Of a stretch of DNA of 64,000 bases, positions 33,150 to 42,791 are shown piece after piece (the first letter of the stretch is position 1; every line of letters begins with the position of its first letter). This DNA is from Planococcus sp. MER TA 32b. Its GTDB lineage: Bacteria > Bacillota > Bacilli > Bacillales_A > Planococcaceae. Below the pieces are notes generated by a model. The model was not told the DNA's origin. It was given only the letters and a program-made list of their open reading frames with translations, and did not search any database. A program made the translations under genes and the position numbers. The stretch lies in the NCBI GenBank assembly GCA_023715185.1, contig JAMCAN010000001.1, positions 806,001 through 870,000 of the forward strand, in the 5' to 3' direction.

Positions 33150-33375
33150 GGCACATGGATCAGGGACTATATCCATGTGCAGAATTAGTGAGGGCATATG
33201 AGGAAGCTAATGAAATACGGATACCGTGCAAAGTTACAGCACGCAGACCCGGCGATATTGCTTCCTGCTATGCTGATGTATCAAAAATCGGAGCGGAAAC
33301 TGGGCTGGTCAGCTAAACGGAATGACAGGGATCTGTGCCAGGATGCCTGGAATTTTGAGAAGAACTTCAAGAGCG
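33150..33375 (+). pseudogene. Decayed galE-like remnant
   Basis: One frame reads GTWIRDYIHVQN, two stops, then a C-terminal part HADPAILLPAMLMYQKSERK followed by LGWSAKRND and DAWNFEKN. This matches the GalE segments DGTCIRDYIHV and RPGDPAVLVASSQKIEKKLG of the intact gene at 22962. The region between the two blocks is deleted. It stands just ahead of the second polysaccharide cluster, as if left from an older cluster end. From 33460 to 33680 nothing is recognised except an AAGCTGA/TCAGCTT hairpin near 33614-33662. Confidence 0.65.
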
Positions 33376-33426
33376 AGAATTTTGATGAATTCCAAACTAA
33401 AGTCTGAATCTGGATCTTAACAACGA

Positions 33427-33459
33427 AATGTCTTCCCGGAACCGGAAAGACATTTTTTC
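33427..33459 (+). terminator. Intrinsic terminator after the galE remnant
   Basis: AATGTCTTCCCGG pairs with CCGGAAAGACATT around an AA loop, followed by a T-run (TTTTTTCTTT). It is probably the original terminator of the lost gene. Confidence 0.75.
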
Positions 33460-33680
33460 TTTATTGATAAGAACATTAACCTTCTTTTAACCTTTGGAAA
33501 TTAGTATGAACTTATTATCAATTTTTGAAATGCAATTCACTTGCTGTTCGGGCTTTCCGGATGGAACCCGTGGGATGGCTGCAAAAAATAAAGATAGAAG
33601 AAAAGAAAAAACGAAGCTGATATCACCTGGCAATCGGCAGGTATGCAACTCATTTCAGCTTAAGTTAGAAGGTGAGGAAA

Positions 33681-34787
33681 ATGAGGAATTCCATAATACT
33701 CTTCAGCATATTCGCTCTTCATATCAACTATATTCTCTATAATTCTATAGGCATCGATGAAGTTTATAAGAATGGCATCAGATTCTTAGTTATTGCGCTG
33801 CTCCTGTTCACTTTGCTGTTGGTTAAAAATCGAATTAAAGTACAATGGTCGGATCTATTGTTTCTGTACTTATTGAGTTTCTCATTTCTTAGTTTTAACA
33901 TCACGCCTAATATTGTTAATTTCTTTTATATCATACTGATTTTAATTGTCGCCAGGGAATATTCGTTGAAGGAAGTTTTGGACAAGAGTTTTTACATAAT
34001 GATCATCAGCGCGGTTTCAGTCGTGGTTTTACTGCAATTCGGTTTGACTGAAAATATGCGTTACACCATTGGCGATAGAACCCGAAATACTCTCGGTTTT
34101 ACAAATGTAAACGCGTTCAGTAATTTGGTTTACGCTTTTGCGATTCTTTATTTATTGTCCAGGAAAGAAATACTGATAAAACATTATATTTTTGTACTTA
34201 CTTTTGTAATTGTTATTTACAGCTATACGGATTCACGGACTGTCACAGTGGCATGTTTAATTTTTTTACTGGTACACATCATTTTGCAATTCCTATTTAA
34301 AATGGCAGATAACAAATTGAATGGATTGATCAAATCGTTCCTGCTGCTCCTTGTTTTTTTCCCGATAGGCATTACATTCCTGTCACCGCTCCTTAGTTCT
34401 GAATTTGCAGTATTGGACATATTGACAAGCGGAAGGCTGACGAGGTTTACAGAATATATAGGGGATAACGGTGTGGTAAATCTTCTGTTTGGCGGCACAA
34501 CTGCCGCGGATAAAGATAACAGCTACCTGCTTATCTTATTCAGCACGGGAATTTTATTTTCCTTGATGGTGCTGGGCCTTATTGTTAAGGCAATCTTCCG
34601 CTTAGTCGATATAAAGAAGAGCCAGTACATTGCTTTCATCGTCAGTGGAATATATGCAGGTGCTTTTGAATCGTTATTAGTCAGGCCGGAAATAATTATC
34701 AGCATCTGCTTTTGGCTTGTAGTATATAAAAGCGCTTTTGCAAAAGGGAGACTGCTGGAAAAGGAATTCGAGAATAAGTTTATTTAA
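33681..34787 (+). CDS. Wzy-like polysaccharide polymerase of the second cluster
   Basis: A 368-residue integral membrane protein with about ten hydrophobic segments. The O-antigen ligase-like features include NTLGFTNVNAFSNLVYAFAI, YTDSRTVTVACLIFL, and a long outside loop before the last helices (SGRLTRFTEYIGDNGVVNLL, FGGTTAADKDNSYLLILFST). It should polymerise the repeat unit built by the transferases below. The ATG at 33681 follows AAGGTGAGG; a GTG three codons earlier is possible. It opens an eight-gene cluster. Confidence 0.78.
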   Translation: MRNSIILFSIFALHINYILYNSIGIDEVYKNGIRFLVIALLLFTLLLVKNRIKVQWSDLLFLYLLSFSFLSFNITPNIVNFFYIILILIVAREYSLKEVLDKSFYIMIISAVSVVVLLQFGLTENMRYTIGDRTRNTLGFTNVNAFSNLVYAFAILYLLSRKEILIKHYIFVLTFVIVIYSYTDSRTVTVACLIFLLVHIILQFLFKMADNKLNGLIKSFLLLLVFFPIGITFLSPLLSSEFAVLDILTSGRLTRFTEYIGDNGVVNLLFGGTTAADKDNSYLLILFSTGILFSLMVLGLIVKAIFRLVDIKKSQYIAFIVSGIYAGAFESLLVRPEIIISICFWLVVYKSAFAKGRLLEKEFENKFI

Positions 34788-34921
34788 ATTTAATTTACAG
34801 AATATTATAAAAATTTGTTTATTTTAATGATTAATCCTGATAGAATGACCGAAACAGAGAAAACAAGACCATGTAATCTGAAAATGGAAACTTTCTGTAA
34901 TATGAAGGGACTGATTTGCTT

Positions 34922-36283
34922 ATGGATTATTATACACAGCTCCAAAAGAAGATTGAGGGAAAAAAAGCATTGGCTGGTGTAATTGGTCTAGGTTATGTCG
35001 GTTTGCCCTTGGCTTTGGAAATGGCAAAGGCAGGTTTTCAAACAATCGGTTTTGATACGAACCCCGGGAAAGTCGAAATAATAAATAACGGAAATTCCTA
35101 TATTAAGGATATTAACGAAGCGGTATTGAAAAAAGCTGTTGAAGATAAAAAGTTGCATGCGACAAACCGCATGGATACATTAATGCAAATGGATATTATA
35201 AGCGTCTGTGTGCCTACTCCTTTGAACCGTGATCAGCAGCCTGACATAACCTATATTAACAGTGCAATTGATGCGATTGAAAATGCCTTTCACAAAGGGG
35301 TGCTGATTATACTTGAGAGCACCACATATCCCGGCACAACGGAAGAATTGATCGAAAAACGGTTTGAAGTGCAAGGTTATCGAGCTGGAGAAGACTATTT
35401 TCTTTGCTACTCTCCTGAACGGATTGATCCTGGCAATCCTCATTACACAACAAAAACCACGCCGAAAATCATCGGAGGCAGCACAAGCCGCTGCCTGGAA
35501 CTTGGGGAATTGATGTATTCAACGTTTATAGACGAATTGGTGAAAGTTTCTTCTCCCCGGACAGCGGAAATGGCGAAACTGCTTGAAAATACATTCAGGA
35601 GTGTTAATATCGCTTTCATCAATGAGATGGCGGGCTTATGTGAAAAATTGGATTTGAATATTTGGGAAGTGATTGAAGCGGCAAAAACCAAACCATTCGG
35701 ATTCATGCCATTTTATCCTGGCCCAGGCATCGGGGGACATTGCATACCTCTTGATCCAATGTATTTACAGTGGTCAGCGAAAAATCATGATGCAGGCAGC
35801 AAATTCATCGAGCTGGCTCAGGAAACGAATTTGCATATGCCGTTCCATGCGATTTCAAAGATTACTGAGATTCTGAATGAAGAAACAAAATCACTGAAGA
35901 ATTCAAAAATCCTTCTAGTGGGAATCAGCTATAAACAGGATACTGAAGATTACAGGGAATCTCCGAATCTGAAGATTTTCCGTCATTTGCTTGATAAAGG
36001 GGCAAAAGTGTCCTATTACGATTCCCACGTCCCATCCATCTCCTTTGGCAATCAGCAAATCGAAAGCATAAAGGATCTTGAAAATTTAGACTCTTATGAT
36101 TGTATTGTCATCCTGACTGCCCATTCGGAAGTAGATCATGCGGACATGTTGAAGTTTGGGGTGCCGGTATACGATACACGCAACGTTATTAAAAAGAAAC
36201 ACGATTTAGTGTATGTTTTGGGAGATGGCACACATCAGATTGCTGAATCTTATATTGCTGCTTTGGGTCTTACCGCGCTCTAG
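34922..36283 (+). CDS. UDP-N-acetylglucosamine 6-dehydrogenase (WbpA-like)
   Basis: A 453-residue nucleotide-sugar dehydrogenase with GLGYVGLPLALEMAKAG, VCVPTPLNRDQQPD, and the catalytic Cys in YPGPGIGGHCIPLDPMYLQW. The active-site wording is typical of WbpA/WbpO-type enzymes acting on UDP-GlcNAc or UDP-GalNAc rather than UDP-glucose. The product would be a UDP-N-acetylhexosaminuronate. The ATG at 34922 and a TTG at 34916 are both possible after GAAGGGA. This is the third such dehydrogenase in the window, with 9068 and 19670. Confidence 0.87.
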   Translation: MDYYTQLQKKIEGKKALAGVIGLGYVGLPLALEMAKAGFQTIGFDTNPGKVEIINNGNSYIKDINEAVLKKAVEDKKLHATNRMDTLMQMDIISVCVPTPLNRDQQPDITYINSAIDAIENAFHKGVLIILESTTYPGTTEELIEKRFEVQGYRAGEDYFLCYSPERIDPGNPHYTTKTTPKIIGGSTSRCLELGELMYSTFIDELVKVSSPRTAEMAKLLENTFRSVNIAFINEMAGLCEKLDLNIWEVIEAAKTKPFGFMPFYPGPGIGGHCIPLDPMYLQWSAKNHDAGSKFIELAQETNLHMPFHAISKITEILNEETKSLKNSKILLVGISYKQDTEDYRESPNLKIFRHLLDKGAKVSYYDSHVPSISFGNQQIESIKDLENLDSYDCIVILTAHSEVDHADMLKFGVPVYDTRNVIKKKHDLVYVLGDGTHQIAESYIAALGLTAL

Positions 36284-36322
36284 GATAGGATGGTTTTTCA
36301 GCTATTTAAGGAGGTGAGGGGG

Positions 36323-37366
36323 TTGAAGGTCAGCATCATTGTCCCCATCTATAATGTGGAACAGTATTTGAGAATGTGTCTGGACAGTATCGTCCATCAA
36401 TCTTACCCTGACATAGAATTATTGCTGATAAACGACGGCTCTCCGGACGGCAGTCTGGTAATTTGCAGGGAATATGAAGAAAAGTATCCGTTCGTCCGCG
36501 TAATCAATAAACCCAATGGCGGTTTGTCGGATGCAAGGAACAGAGGAATTCTGGAAAGTACTGGAGAATACATCGTATTTCTGGATGCCGACGATTACTG
36601 GGCAGGTGATTTTCTTCTGGATTTGATGCAACAAGTTCGTCGAAATCCTGAACTTGATTATATTTTATTCAACTATAAAAAGTTCTATCAAACCTCTGGA
36701 GTATTTGGGCAGACCCGTCACGGAAAAGGGCTTGGCAAGCTGAATGGAAGCAGCGGGAAGGCTTTTCTGGCAGCTCTTCTGCAAGAAGACAAGGAGTTCA
36801 ACTGGTTTGCCTGGCAAGGACTCATCAGCAAAAGATTCCTGCTGGAACATAACTTGTTCTTTCAGACAGGAAGGAATTATGAAGATATCCTTTGGACACC
36901 GCAAGTTCTGTTAAAGGCAAAACAAGTCAATTTTTTTGAGCAGTCCGTTTATGTTTACCGGTTGGAAAGGGAAGGGCAGATTACATCCAGTTTTTCAATG
37001 GAAAATTTGAAAGGCAGTATGTACGCAGCGGATTTTTGGCATAAGGAGTTGGTGAAGTACGACTTGGAGAGGAAACTGAACAGACAGCTGCTGAAAAATT
37101 TCATGACTTCTTACTTCGTTACAATCTGGTTTGCGGGATTTCTTGAAGCCGCAGAAAAAAACGAACTCCTTGCGATAATGAAAGAACATCGGCAGTTATT
37201 GGCTTTTCCCAACAGTCTTGCCGGTAATATGACAGCGATATTGTGCAGGGTATTCGGTTTTTCAGTTTGTATGGAAATTCTGAAAAAAGGCATATTCGTA
37301 AAAAGATCATTTCGATGGATAAGGATTTCGGTAAAAGACGGACTGATTAAAAGCGGGGTGATTTAA
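36323..37366 (+). CDS. GT2-family glycosyltransferase
   Basis: About 347 residues with a GT-A domain. The N-terminus KVSIIVPIYNVEQYLRMCLD is followed by LLLINDGSPDGS (metal/nucleotide binding), KPNGGLSDARNRGI and the DxD-containing FLDADDYW. TTG at 36323 stands 8 bp after AAGGAGG and begins exactly at the family N-terminus, so I prefer it to an earlier in-frame ATG at 36290. The stop overlaps the next start (TAATG). Confidence 0.9.
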   Translation: MKVSIIVPIYNVEQYLRMCLDSIVHQSYPDIELLLINDGSPDGSLVICREYEEKYPFVRVINKPNGGLSDARNRGILESTGEYIVFLDADDYWAGDFLLDLMQQVRRNPELDYILFNYKKFYQTSGVFGQTRHGKGLGKLNGSSGKAFLAALLQEDKEFNWFAWQGLISKRFLLEHNLFFQTGRNYEDILWTPQVLLKAKQVNFFEQSVYVYRLEREGQITSSFSMENLKGSMYAADFWHKELVKYDLERKLNRQLLKNFMTSYFVTIWFAGFLEAAEKNELLAIMKEHRQLLAFPNSLAGNMTAILCRVFGFSVCMEILKKGIFVKRSFRWIRISVKDGLIKSGVI

Positions 37367-38415
37367 TGAGCAGGAAAAATATTCTGGTCAATGCCACTTC
37401 ACTGGCTTCAGGCGGAGGATTGACAGTTTTGAATCAATTCATGGCGGATCTTTCCAAAGAATATGAGGGCAAAGAAACAATTTTTTACGTATTCGTACCC
37501 GATACTTATAAAGAGCATCATCCTCAGGAACATATCCATTGCCATAAAAACAAAGATAACCCTTTCTATAGAAATCGTAATTACTGGAATTTAAGAGGTT
37601 TAAAAAAGTGGGTAAAGCATGAAGATATTGAAGTGGATGAGCTTTTCTCCCTTCAAAATTATTATCCCTTCGGCTTTAATAGCCGAAAAATTTTTAAGCG
37701 CTTGTATCTGCATCAACCAATTCCTTTTTTTGACTATAAGTGGCGGTTTTTCAGAAATGAGGAACGGAAGCTCTGGTTTTATCAAAATATCTACTATCAA
37801 TTGATAAAAAGCAGTGTGCGGAAATCTGGGCAAGTCATTGTTCAGACGAATTGGTTCAAGCGACAAATCATTAAAAAAACAGGGATTGATGAAGAGTTGG
37901 TACTGGTTGATAAGCCGGCATTTAACCACATCGACCCTGGTCATTACAGCAAAATTGAAGGTTTGAAAGGCAGTAAGCGATTATTTTTTCCGGCAGATGA
38001 TTACGCTTATAAAAATCATGAAATCCTCTTTAAAGCGATGAATATTCTTGTAAACGGTCCCAGGCAAAGAAAAGATATCGTTCTCTATTTTACGTTGGAC
38101 AAGAACAATGTGATGGCCAGGCGTTATATGAAGGAATACAAAGTCGAAGAAAACATCATTTTAACAGGTAAATTATCTTATGAGAAAGTGATGTGTTATT
38201 ACCTTACGGTGGATGTTCTGTTATTTCCCAGTAAAGTAGAAACGTTCGGGATGCCTTTGCTGGAATCCAAAGCTTTCGGTCTGCCGATTATTGCTTCGGA
38301 CTTGGATCTATACCGCGAAGTGATCGGCGAAACGGAGCAAACAGTGGCTTATTGCACCTATGACGACGAACAACAATGGGCTCAGACGATTGAATATCTG
38401 ATTGATCAGGGGTGA
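37366..38415 (+). CDS. GT4-like glycosyltransferase
   Basis: A 349-residue GT-B protein. It begins KNILVNATSLASGGGLTVLN, a glycine-rich acceptor loop seen in a subgroup of GT4 enzymes from exopolysaccharide loci. It ends with the donor site FPSKVETFGMPLLESKAFGL, which contains the E-x7-E pattern. It overlaps the previous gene by one base and is followed within a few bases by the acetyltransferase gene, so the genes are translationally linked. Donor sugar unknown. Confidence 0.86.
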   Translation: MSRKNILVNATSLASGGGLTVLNQFMADLSKEYEGKETIFYVFVPDTYKEHHPQEHIHCHKNKDNPFYRNRNYWNLRGLKKWVKHEDIEVDELFSLQNYYPFGFNSRKIFKRLYLHQPIPFFDYKWRFFRNEERKLWFYQNIYYQLIKSSVRKSGQVIVQTNWFKRQIIKKTGIDEELVLVDKPAFNHIDPGHYSKIEGLKGSKRLFFPADDYAYKNHEILFKAMNILVNGPRQRKDIVLYFTLDKNNVMARRYMKEYKVEENIILTGKLSYEKVMCYYLTVDVLLFPSKVETFGMPLLESKAFGLPIIASDLDLYREVIGETEQTVAYCTYDDEQQWAQTIEYLIDQG

Positions 38416-38419
38416 AAAA

Positions 38420-39034
38420 ATGATCAGGAACAAACAGGATTACCTGTTCTATTTAAGAGCGGATTTACTGGCGAATAATATGGAGGAATGGAGGTGGCAT
38501 CACCATTACACCAAACCGGTCCGTTCCTACCAGCGGCTTTTGCGCAAAGTAGAGTATTACAAAAACTGTAAAAAAGGTTTATTCGGTCGATTATACCTTT
38601 GGTTTTTAAAATACTGCTTCTATAAAAAGTCGGTCGAGCTGGGTCTGCAGATCAAGCCAAATGTCTTCGGCCCGGGTTTGGGGCTCCCTCATTACGGCAG
38701 TATTGTTGTCAGCAGCCGCGCAAAAATAGGGAAAAATTGCCGCATCCATTCTTCGACTAATATTGGGGAAAGTGACGGGAGAGCACCGATTATCGGTGAC
38801 AATCTTTATATGGGGCCTGGTGCTAAAATAGCTGGCGGCATCCAGATTGGAGACAATGTCGCAATCGGTGCAAACGCTGTTGTGTTCAAAGATGTGCAGA
38901 GTAACGTGACTATTGGGGGTATCCCGGGCAAAGTGGTGTCTGAAAAAGGCTCGAAGCATTTGGTGATCGACGGCTATGGCCAAGCGCTTGCCGAAATGGA
39001 GCAAGTGATGAAAAAGGAGACTTCCTATGGATGA
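38420..39034 (+). CDS. Serine acetyltransferase-like hexapeptide-repeat acetyltransferase
   Basis: A 204-residue left-handed beta-helix protein of the CysE/WcaB type. The region from NVFGPGLGLPHYGSIVVSSR onward carries hexapeptide repeats (for example KIGKNCRIHSSTNIG, IGDNVAIGANAVVFKDV, and NVTIGGIPGKVV). In this setting it most likely O-acetylates a sugar of the polymer rather than serine. ATG at 38420 follows AGGGGTG. It overlaps the next gene by 8 bp. Confidence 0.87.
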   Translation: MIRNKQDYLFYLRADLLANNMEEWRWHHHYTKPVRSYQRLLRKVEYYKNCKKGLFGRLYLWFLKYCFYKKSVELGLQIKPNVFGPGLGLPHYGSIVVSSRAKIGKNCRIHSSTNIGESDGRAPIIGDNLYMGPGAKIAGGIQIGDNVAIGANAVVFKDVQSNVTIGGIPGKVVSEKGSKHLVIDGYGQALAEMEQVMKKETSYG

Positions 39035-39998
39035 AGCATTGGTGTCTGTCATTATTCCCACTTATCGGCGCCCAGTCATGCTGCGGCGTACAATCGAAAG
39101 TGTGCTTGGCCAAACCTATTCGAATGTGGAAGTAATCGTGGTGGACGATAATGACCCTTGGGACACAAGCAGAAAAGAGACCAAAGAGTTGATGGAAGAA
39201 TACCGGGACAATGAAAAAGTGAAATACTTGAAGCATCCTTATAATAAAAACGGTTCTGCTGCGCGAAATACCGGCATACGATCTGCATCCGGGTTTTATA
39301 TCGCCTTTTTGGATGATGATGATGAATTTTTGCCCAGCAAATTGGAGAAGCAGGTGCAAAGAATGCGGGCAACGGAAGGGACCGGTGTCGGCGGCGTTTA
39401 TTGCAATTACAAGCGCTACAGTAAAGGGAAATTCTCGTTGAGTACGGCACATAAATATCAACGGGATGAAGGCGATTTGACCGCAGATTTATTAATGGAG
39501 AAAAATGAGATCGGCGCCGGTTCCACATTATTGATCACAAAATCAGCCGCAGTGGAATTGGCTGGTTTTGATGAGAGTTTCCAAAGGCATCAGGATTGGG
39601 AGTTTCTGCTGCGTTTTTTTAAAAAATACAAACTCGCATTATGCGAGGAATCCTTGGTCAATGTCCATGCTGACGATCAGGTGAATAAAAAAACACCGGA
39701 ACAGCAGGTGATGATAAAAAATAAATACCTGCAGCAATTTCAGCGGGAAATTTCCAGTTTGGACGTGTCGATACAGAACCGGATTTATTCACGTCATTGG
39801 CTGGTGTTGGCGGAAGCATTCTTTCAGGCAGGTGATATGGAAAATGGCTGGGCCTACGCAAAAAAAGCGTTGGCCAGACGTGGACTGCCGGTAAAAGGGA
39901 AGATAAAGCTGTATGCTTACCGCTTGAACCTGTTTGGATTCATCAATGGTGTGTTCATTTCCAGTAAAAACTTACTGACATTCAAAGAAAGAAAATAA
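39027..39998 (+). CDS. GT2-family glycosyltransferase
   Basis: A 323-residue GT-A enzyme with ALVSVIIPTYRRPVMLRRTI, VIVVDDNDP, GSAARNTGIRSASG and the DDDD metal site in FLDDDDEFLPSKLEKQ. The AAAAGGAG site lies within the end of the acetyltransferase gene. The C-terminal 100 residues are helical and may hold the acceptor lipid. It ends in a TAATG overlap with a possible early start of the next gene. Confidence 0.9.
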   Translation: MDEALVSVIIPTYRRPVMLRRTIESVLGQTYSNVEVIVVDDNDPWDTSRKETKELMEEYRDNEKVKYLKHPYNKNGSAARNTGIRSASGFYIAFLDDDDEFLPSKLEKQVQRMRATEGTGVGGVYCNYKRYSKGKFSLSTAHKYQRDEGDLTADLLMEKNEIGAGSTLLITKSAAVELAGFDESFQRHQDWEFLLRFFKKYKLALCEESLVNVHADDQVNKKTPEQQVMIKNKYLQQFQREISSLDVSIQNRIYSRHWLVLAEAFFQAGDMENGWAYAKKALARRGLPVKGKIKLYAYRLNLFGFINGVFISSKNLLTFKERK

Positions 39999-40021
39999 TG
40001 CGGAAACAGGGGGCAGGCGCT

Positions 40022-41245
40022 ATGAAGGTCTTGTTCATTGTCGAAATGGACGGCAGTATGCGCGGTGGATTGTTTTTGACGACTCACGATAAAATCAAAA
40101 CCTTGCTTGAAGAATACAAAGACTTTTCCGCAGATGTATTCTGTTTGTCTGTTTACGACGGAAAAGTACTGTCGTTCCTTAAGAAAAAACTCAATCGAAA
40201 AGTAATTGGCCGTCTGGCACCTGAATATGAATTTGGAGGTATACTTTATAGAACTTTATATGTGAAAGAGACTTTAACCTTGAAATTGTTGAAGAAATTT
40301 GGATTTGATTCGCTGTATTACCGGAAACCGGCAGCTCTATTGGAAACAAGTAACTACGACCTTACTTCGGCACATTGGGGCGACCCGCAGGGAAGTCTGG
40401 CCAATTACTTGAAAAAGCGTCATAATCTCCCTTATGCACTGTCGCTTTATGGCAGCGACGTTCATTCCGTAAAGAGCAAAGGGAGAGAGAAACTGATTGT
40501 GCGAAATATGAATCAAGCGGATGCAGCTTGTTTTGTCAGCCCGCAATTGATTGCACTGGCTGAGGAAATCGGGTTTGAAAATCAGTATTCAAGGGCTCAT
40601 GTCATCAATAATGCTGTCGATGTCAGGATTTTTAATTCGTACAATGAAACTGAAAGAAGAAGCATGAAAAAAGAATTGCAAACTCATCCATATGTTGTGG
40701 GGTTTGCCGGCAACCTGAATTATATAAAAAGAGCAGATTGCCTGGTCCCCATGTTCAAAGCGATTCAATTGAAGGCAGATAAGGAAATTACTTTCTTTAT
40801 TATCGGTGAAGGTCCTATGAAAGCAGATATACAGGAAGAAGCCGCGCAAACCGGATTGGATATCCGGCTGATCGGCAACATCCCTCAAAAGGATTTGGCG
40901 AAATATTATAATCTGATGGATTGCGGTGTATTGCCAAGCCGAAAAGAAGGCTATGGAAATGTGGTAAGCGAAAGCCAGGCTTGCGGAACTCCTGTCATTG
41001 GCGCAGATATTGGTGGAATCCCGGAAGCGATAGCTGACAAGTCATTATTGGTATCCATGGACCAGGAAGATTTCATCGAAGATTTTGCTGGAAAAGTGGT
41101 CCGTATCTTGGAAAATGGAACAAGGGTCAAGGTGAATAGCCACCTAAAGAAAGACAGCGTGGATAAGGAAGTGCAGATATGGAAGGAATTCATCGATCTT
41201 TCACTGGATGACGAAACAGTACAGAAATCAGAAGCCTACAATTAG
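40022..41245 (+). CDS. GT4-family glycosyltransferase
   Basis: About 407 residues. The first residues are MKVLFIVEMDGSMRGGLFLT, followed in the middle by HWGDPQGSLANYLKKRHNLP, and the donor half has PSRKEGYGNVVSESQACGTP, with E-x7-E spacing, then VIGADIGGIPEAI. The ATG at 40022 has AGGGGG 8 bp before it; an overlapping ATG at 39998 has none. It is the last transferase of the cluster. Confidence 0.88.
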   Translation: MKVLFIVEMDGSMRGGLFLTTHDKIKTLLEEYKDFSADVFCLSVYDGKVLSFLKKKLNRKVIGRLAPEYEFGGILYRTLYVKETLTLKLLKKFGFDSLYYRKPAALLETSNYDLTSAHWGDPQGSLANYLKKRHNLPYALSLYGSDVHSVKSKGREKLIVRNMNQADAACFVSPQLIALAEEIGFENQYSRAHVINNAVDVRIFNSYNETERRSMKKELQTHPYVVGFAGNLNYIKRADCLVPMFKAIQLKADKEITFFIIGEGPMKADIQEEAAQTGLDIRLIGNIPQKDLAKYYNLMDCGVLPSRKEGYGNVVSESQACGTPVIGADIGGIPEAIADKSLLVSMDQEDFIEDFAGKVVRILENGTRVKVNSHLKKDSVDKEVQIWKEFIDLSLDDETVQKSEAYN

Positions 41246-41276
41246 GAAAATCGAATGAGTAAAGCGGGTAGATATT

Positions 41277-42683
41277 TTGAATCTCCTAAAAAAACTGTTT
41301 TCATTTTCAATCGGAAGTACGCTTGGGCTGCTTATCGGGCTCGTCAGTACACCCATCATTACGAGAATAATCGAGCCGGCAGAGTTTGGTATAGCTGCGA
41401 TCTTTATGACAGTGAGCAGCGTACTCGGAATCCTGGCGCTTGCTGGGATAGACCAGGTCTTTATCCGGTTCTTCTATGAATCGGACAGGTTGGATCTGTT
41501 AAGGAAATGCCTGTTTTTTTGCATCGGCAGCATGGGTGTGTGCATAGCCGCCATCATCTTATTTGGCGAGCCTTTGTCCACTTATATTTCCCCTGATGAT
41601 AATTATGTGATTCTGCTGACCATCAATGTGGTGGTCATGGTTCTTTTTCGCTTCAGTTTGCTGATTTTAAGGATGCTTCAATTTGGTTACCGTTATTCCC
41701 TTATCCAAGTTCTGCAGCGATTGCTGGATTTGCTGTTTGTTCTTTCTTTTGCCTTCATCTTTTTTCCGAATCGATATGCATTGATCTTCAGCAGCATTCT
41801 GGCCTCATTTATCTTATCGATCGTCTCGCTGTTCATGGCCCGTTCTTTTTGGGATCCAGCAGATGAAGTGCGCAAAAAAATCAGCTTTAAACCAGTCATG
41901 TCTTATTCGTTGCCGCTGCTTCTGGCGGCTCTCATGACAGTGCTGTTTCAAACCTTGGACAAACTCTTTTTAAACGCTTGGGTCACCAGCGCAGAATTCG
42001 GCATTTATGCCGCCGCTTTTAAACTGGTGGCCATCCTGAATGTCATCCAAACTTCATTTACGTTATTTTGGGCGCCCGCAAGCCTGGAGCATTACCAGCA
42101 GAACCCGGAGGATAAAGAATTCTACAGCCGCATATCCAAAATGATAACAGTCACCATGATTTCTGTCTGTATTCTGGTAGTCTTAACGAAAGATATCCTG
42201 GTGTTGTTTTTAGGAGAAGCTTATAGGGAAGCGTCTTCTGTTATTGCATTGCTGGTGCTGATGCCTGCCATGTACACAATGTCAGAAACCACGGTACAAG
42301 GGGTAGTCTTTTCCTTAAAATCCTATTTACATATCGTTGTCTCCGGAATTGCGTTGACAGCCAATATTCTGTTGTGCTGGTGGCTGATACCGTTATTCGG
42401 CATGGAAGGCGCATCGTTGTCTATTGCCCTTTCCTATATTGTCTTTTACCTGTCGCGCACATATTTCGGGATGAAGCATTTCTATTTTGACGTGAAACTC
42501 CTGCGTACTTTGCTCTTGATTTTCTGTTTGTTGATCTGGGTGATTGCGGTGGTTTTTCTGGACAATCAAATCATCCTTTTTGCCGGGGGAGCGGGAATGT
42601 TTGCTTTGCTCCTTTTCTTATTCGCGGAAGAAGTTTTGGATGGCCGAAATTTTGTCCGGCAGATGCTCAATAAGAAGGCTTAA
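41277..42683 (+). CDS. Wzx-type flippase of the second cluster
   Basis: A 468-residue polytopic MATE/MOP superfamily protein with about 12-14 helices. It begins NLLKKLFSFSIGSTLGLLIG, then LVSTPIITRIIEPAEFGIAA, the conserved N-terminal helix pattern of polysaccharide flippases. The start is a TTG at 41277 with only a weak AAAGCGGG site. With the polymerase at 33681 and its transferases, it makes the cluster a self-contained Wzx/Wzy unit lacking only a priming enzyme, which could come from 50265 or 63410. Confidence 0.88.
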   Translation: MNLLKKLFSFSIGSTLGLLIGLVSTPIITRIIEPAEFGIAAIFMTVSSVLGILALAGIDQVFIRFFYESDRLDLLRKCLFFCIGSMGVCIAAIILFGEPLSTYISPDDNYVILLTINVVVMVLFRFSLLILRMLQFGYRYSLIQVLQRLLDLLFVLSFAFIFFPNRYALIFSSILASFILSIVSLFMARSFWDPADEVRKKISFKPVMSYSLPLLLAALMTVLFQTLDKLFLNAWVTSAEFGIYAAAFKLVAILNVIQTSFTLFWAPASLEHYQQNPEDKEFYSRISKMITVTMISVCILVVLTKDILVLFLGEAYREASSVIALLVLMPAMYTMSETTVQGVVFSLKSYLHIVVSGIALTANILLCWWLIPLFGMEGASLSIALSYIVFYLSRTYFGMKHFYFDVKLLRTLLLIFCLLIWVIAVVFLDNQIILFAGGAGMFALLLFLFAEEVLDGRNFVRQMLNKKA

Positions 42684-42712
42684 GTGAATAAGAACTGCAA
42701 TTTGTTAAATGA

Positions 42713-42772
42713 AAAAATGCGTGAAGAGCCCGTTATCCCCAGCAATGGAGCGGATTCTTCACGCATTTTTAA
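42713..42772 (+). terminator. Intrinsic terminator of the second polysaccharide cluster
   Basis: AAAATGCGTGAAGA pairs with TCTTCACGCATTTTT across a 30-nt loop. The 3' arm runs into ATTTTTAATT. It lies 30 bp after the flippase stop. Confidence 0.8.
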
Positions 42773-42791
42773 TTATGTAATAGAGCCAGCC

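Noticed and set aside
33480-33680. Possible riboswitch before the second cluster
   Set aside because: There is an AAGCTGA/TCAGCTT hairpin, but I could not match it to any riboswitch consensus (c-di-GMP, c-di-AMP, SAM, T-box), and no terminator or anti-RBS switch is visible.
41255-41479. ORF starting MSKAGRYFESPKK ahead of the second flippase
   Set aside because: It runs in a different frame over the flippase N-terminus, ends early and has no family features.
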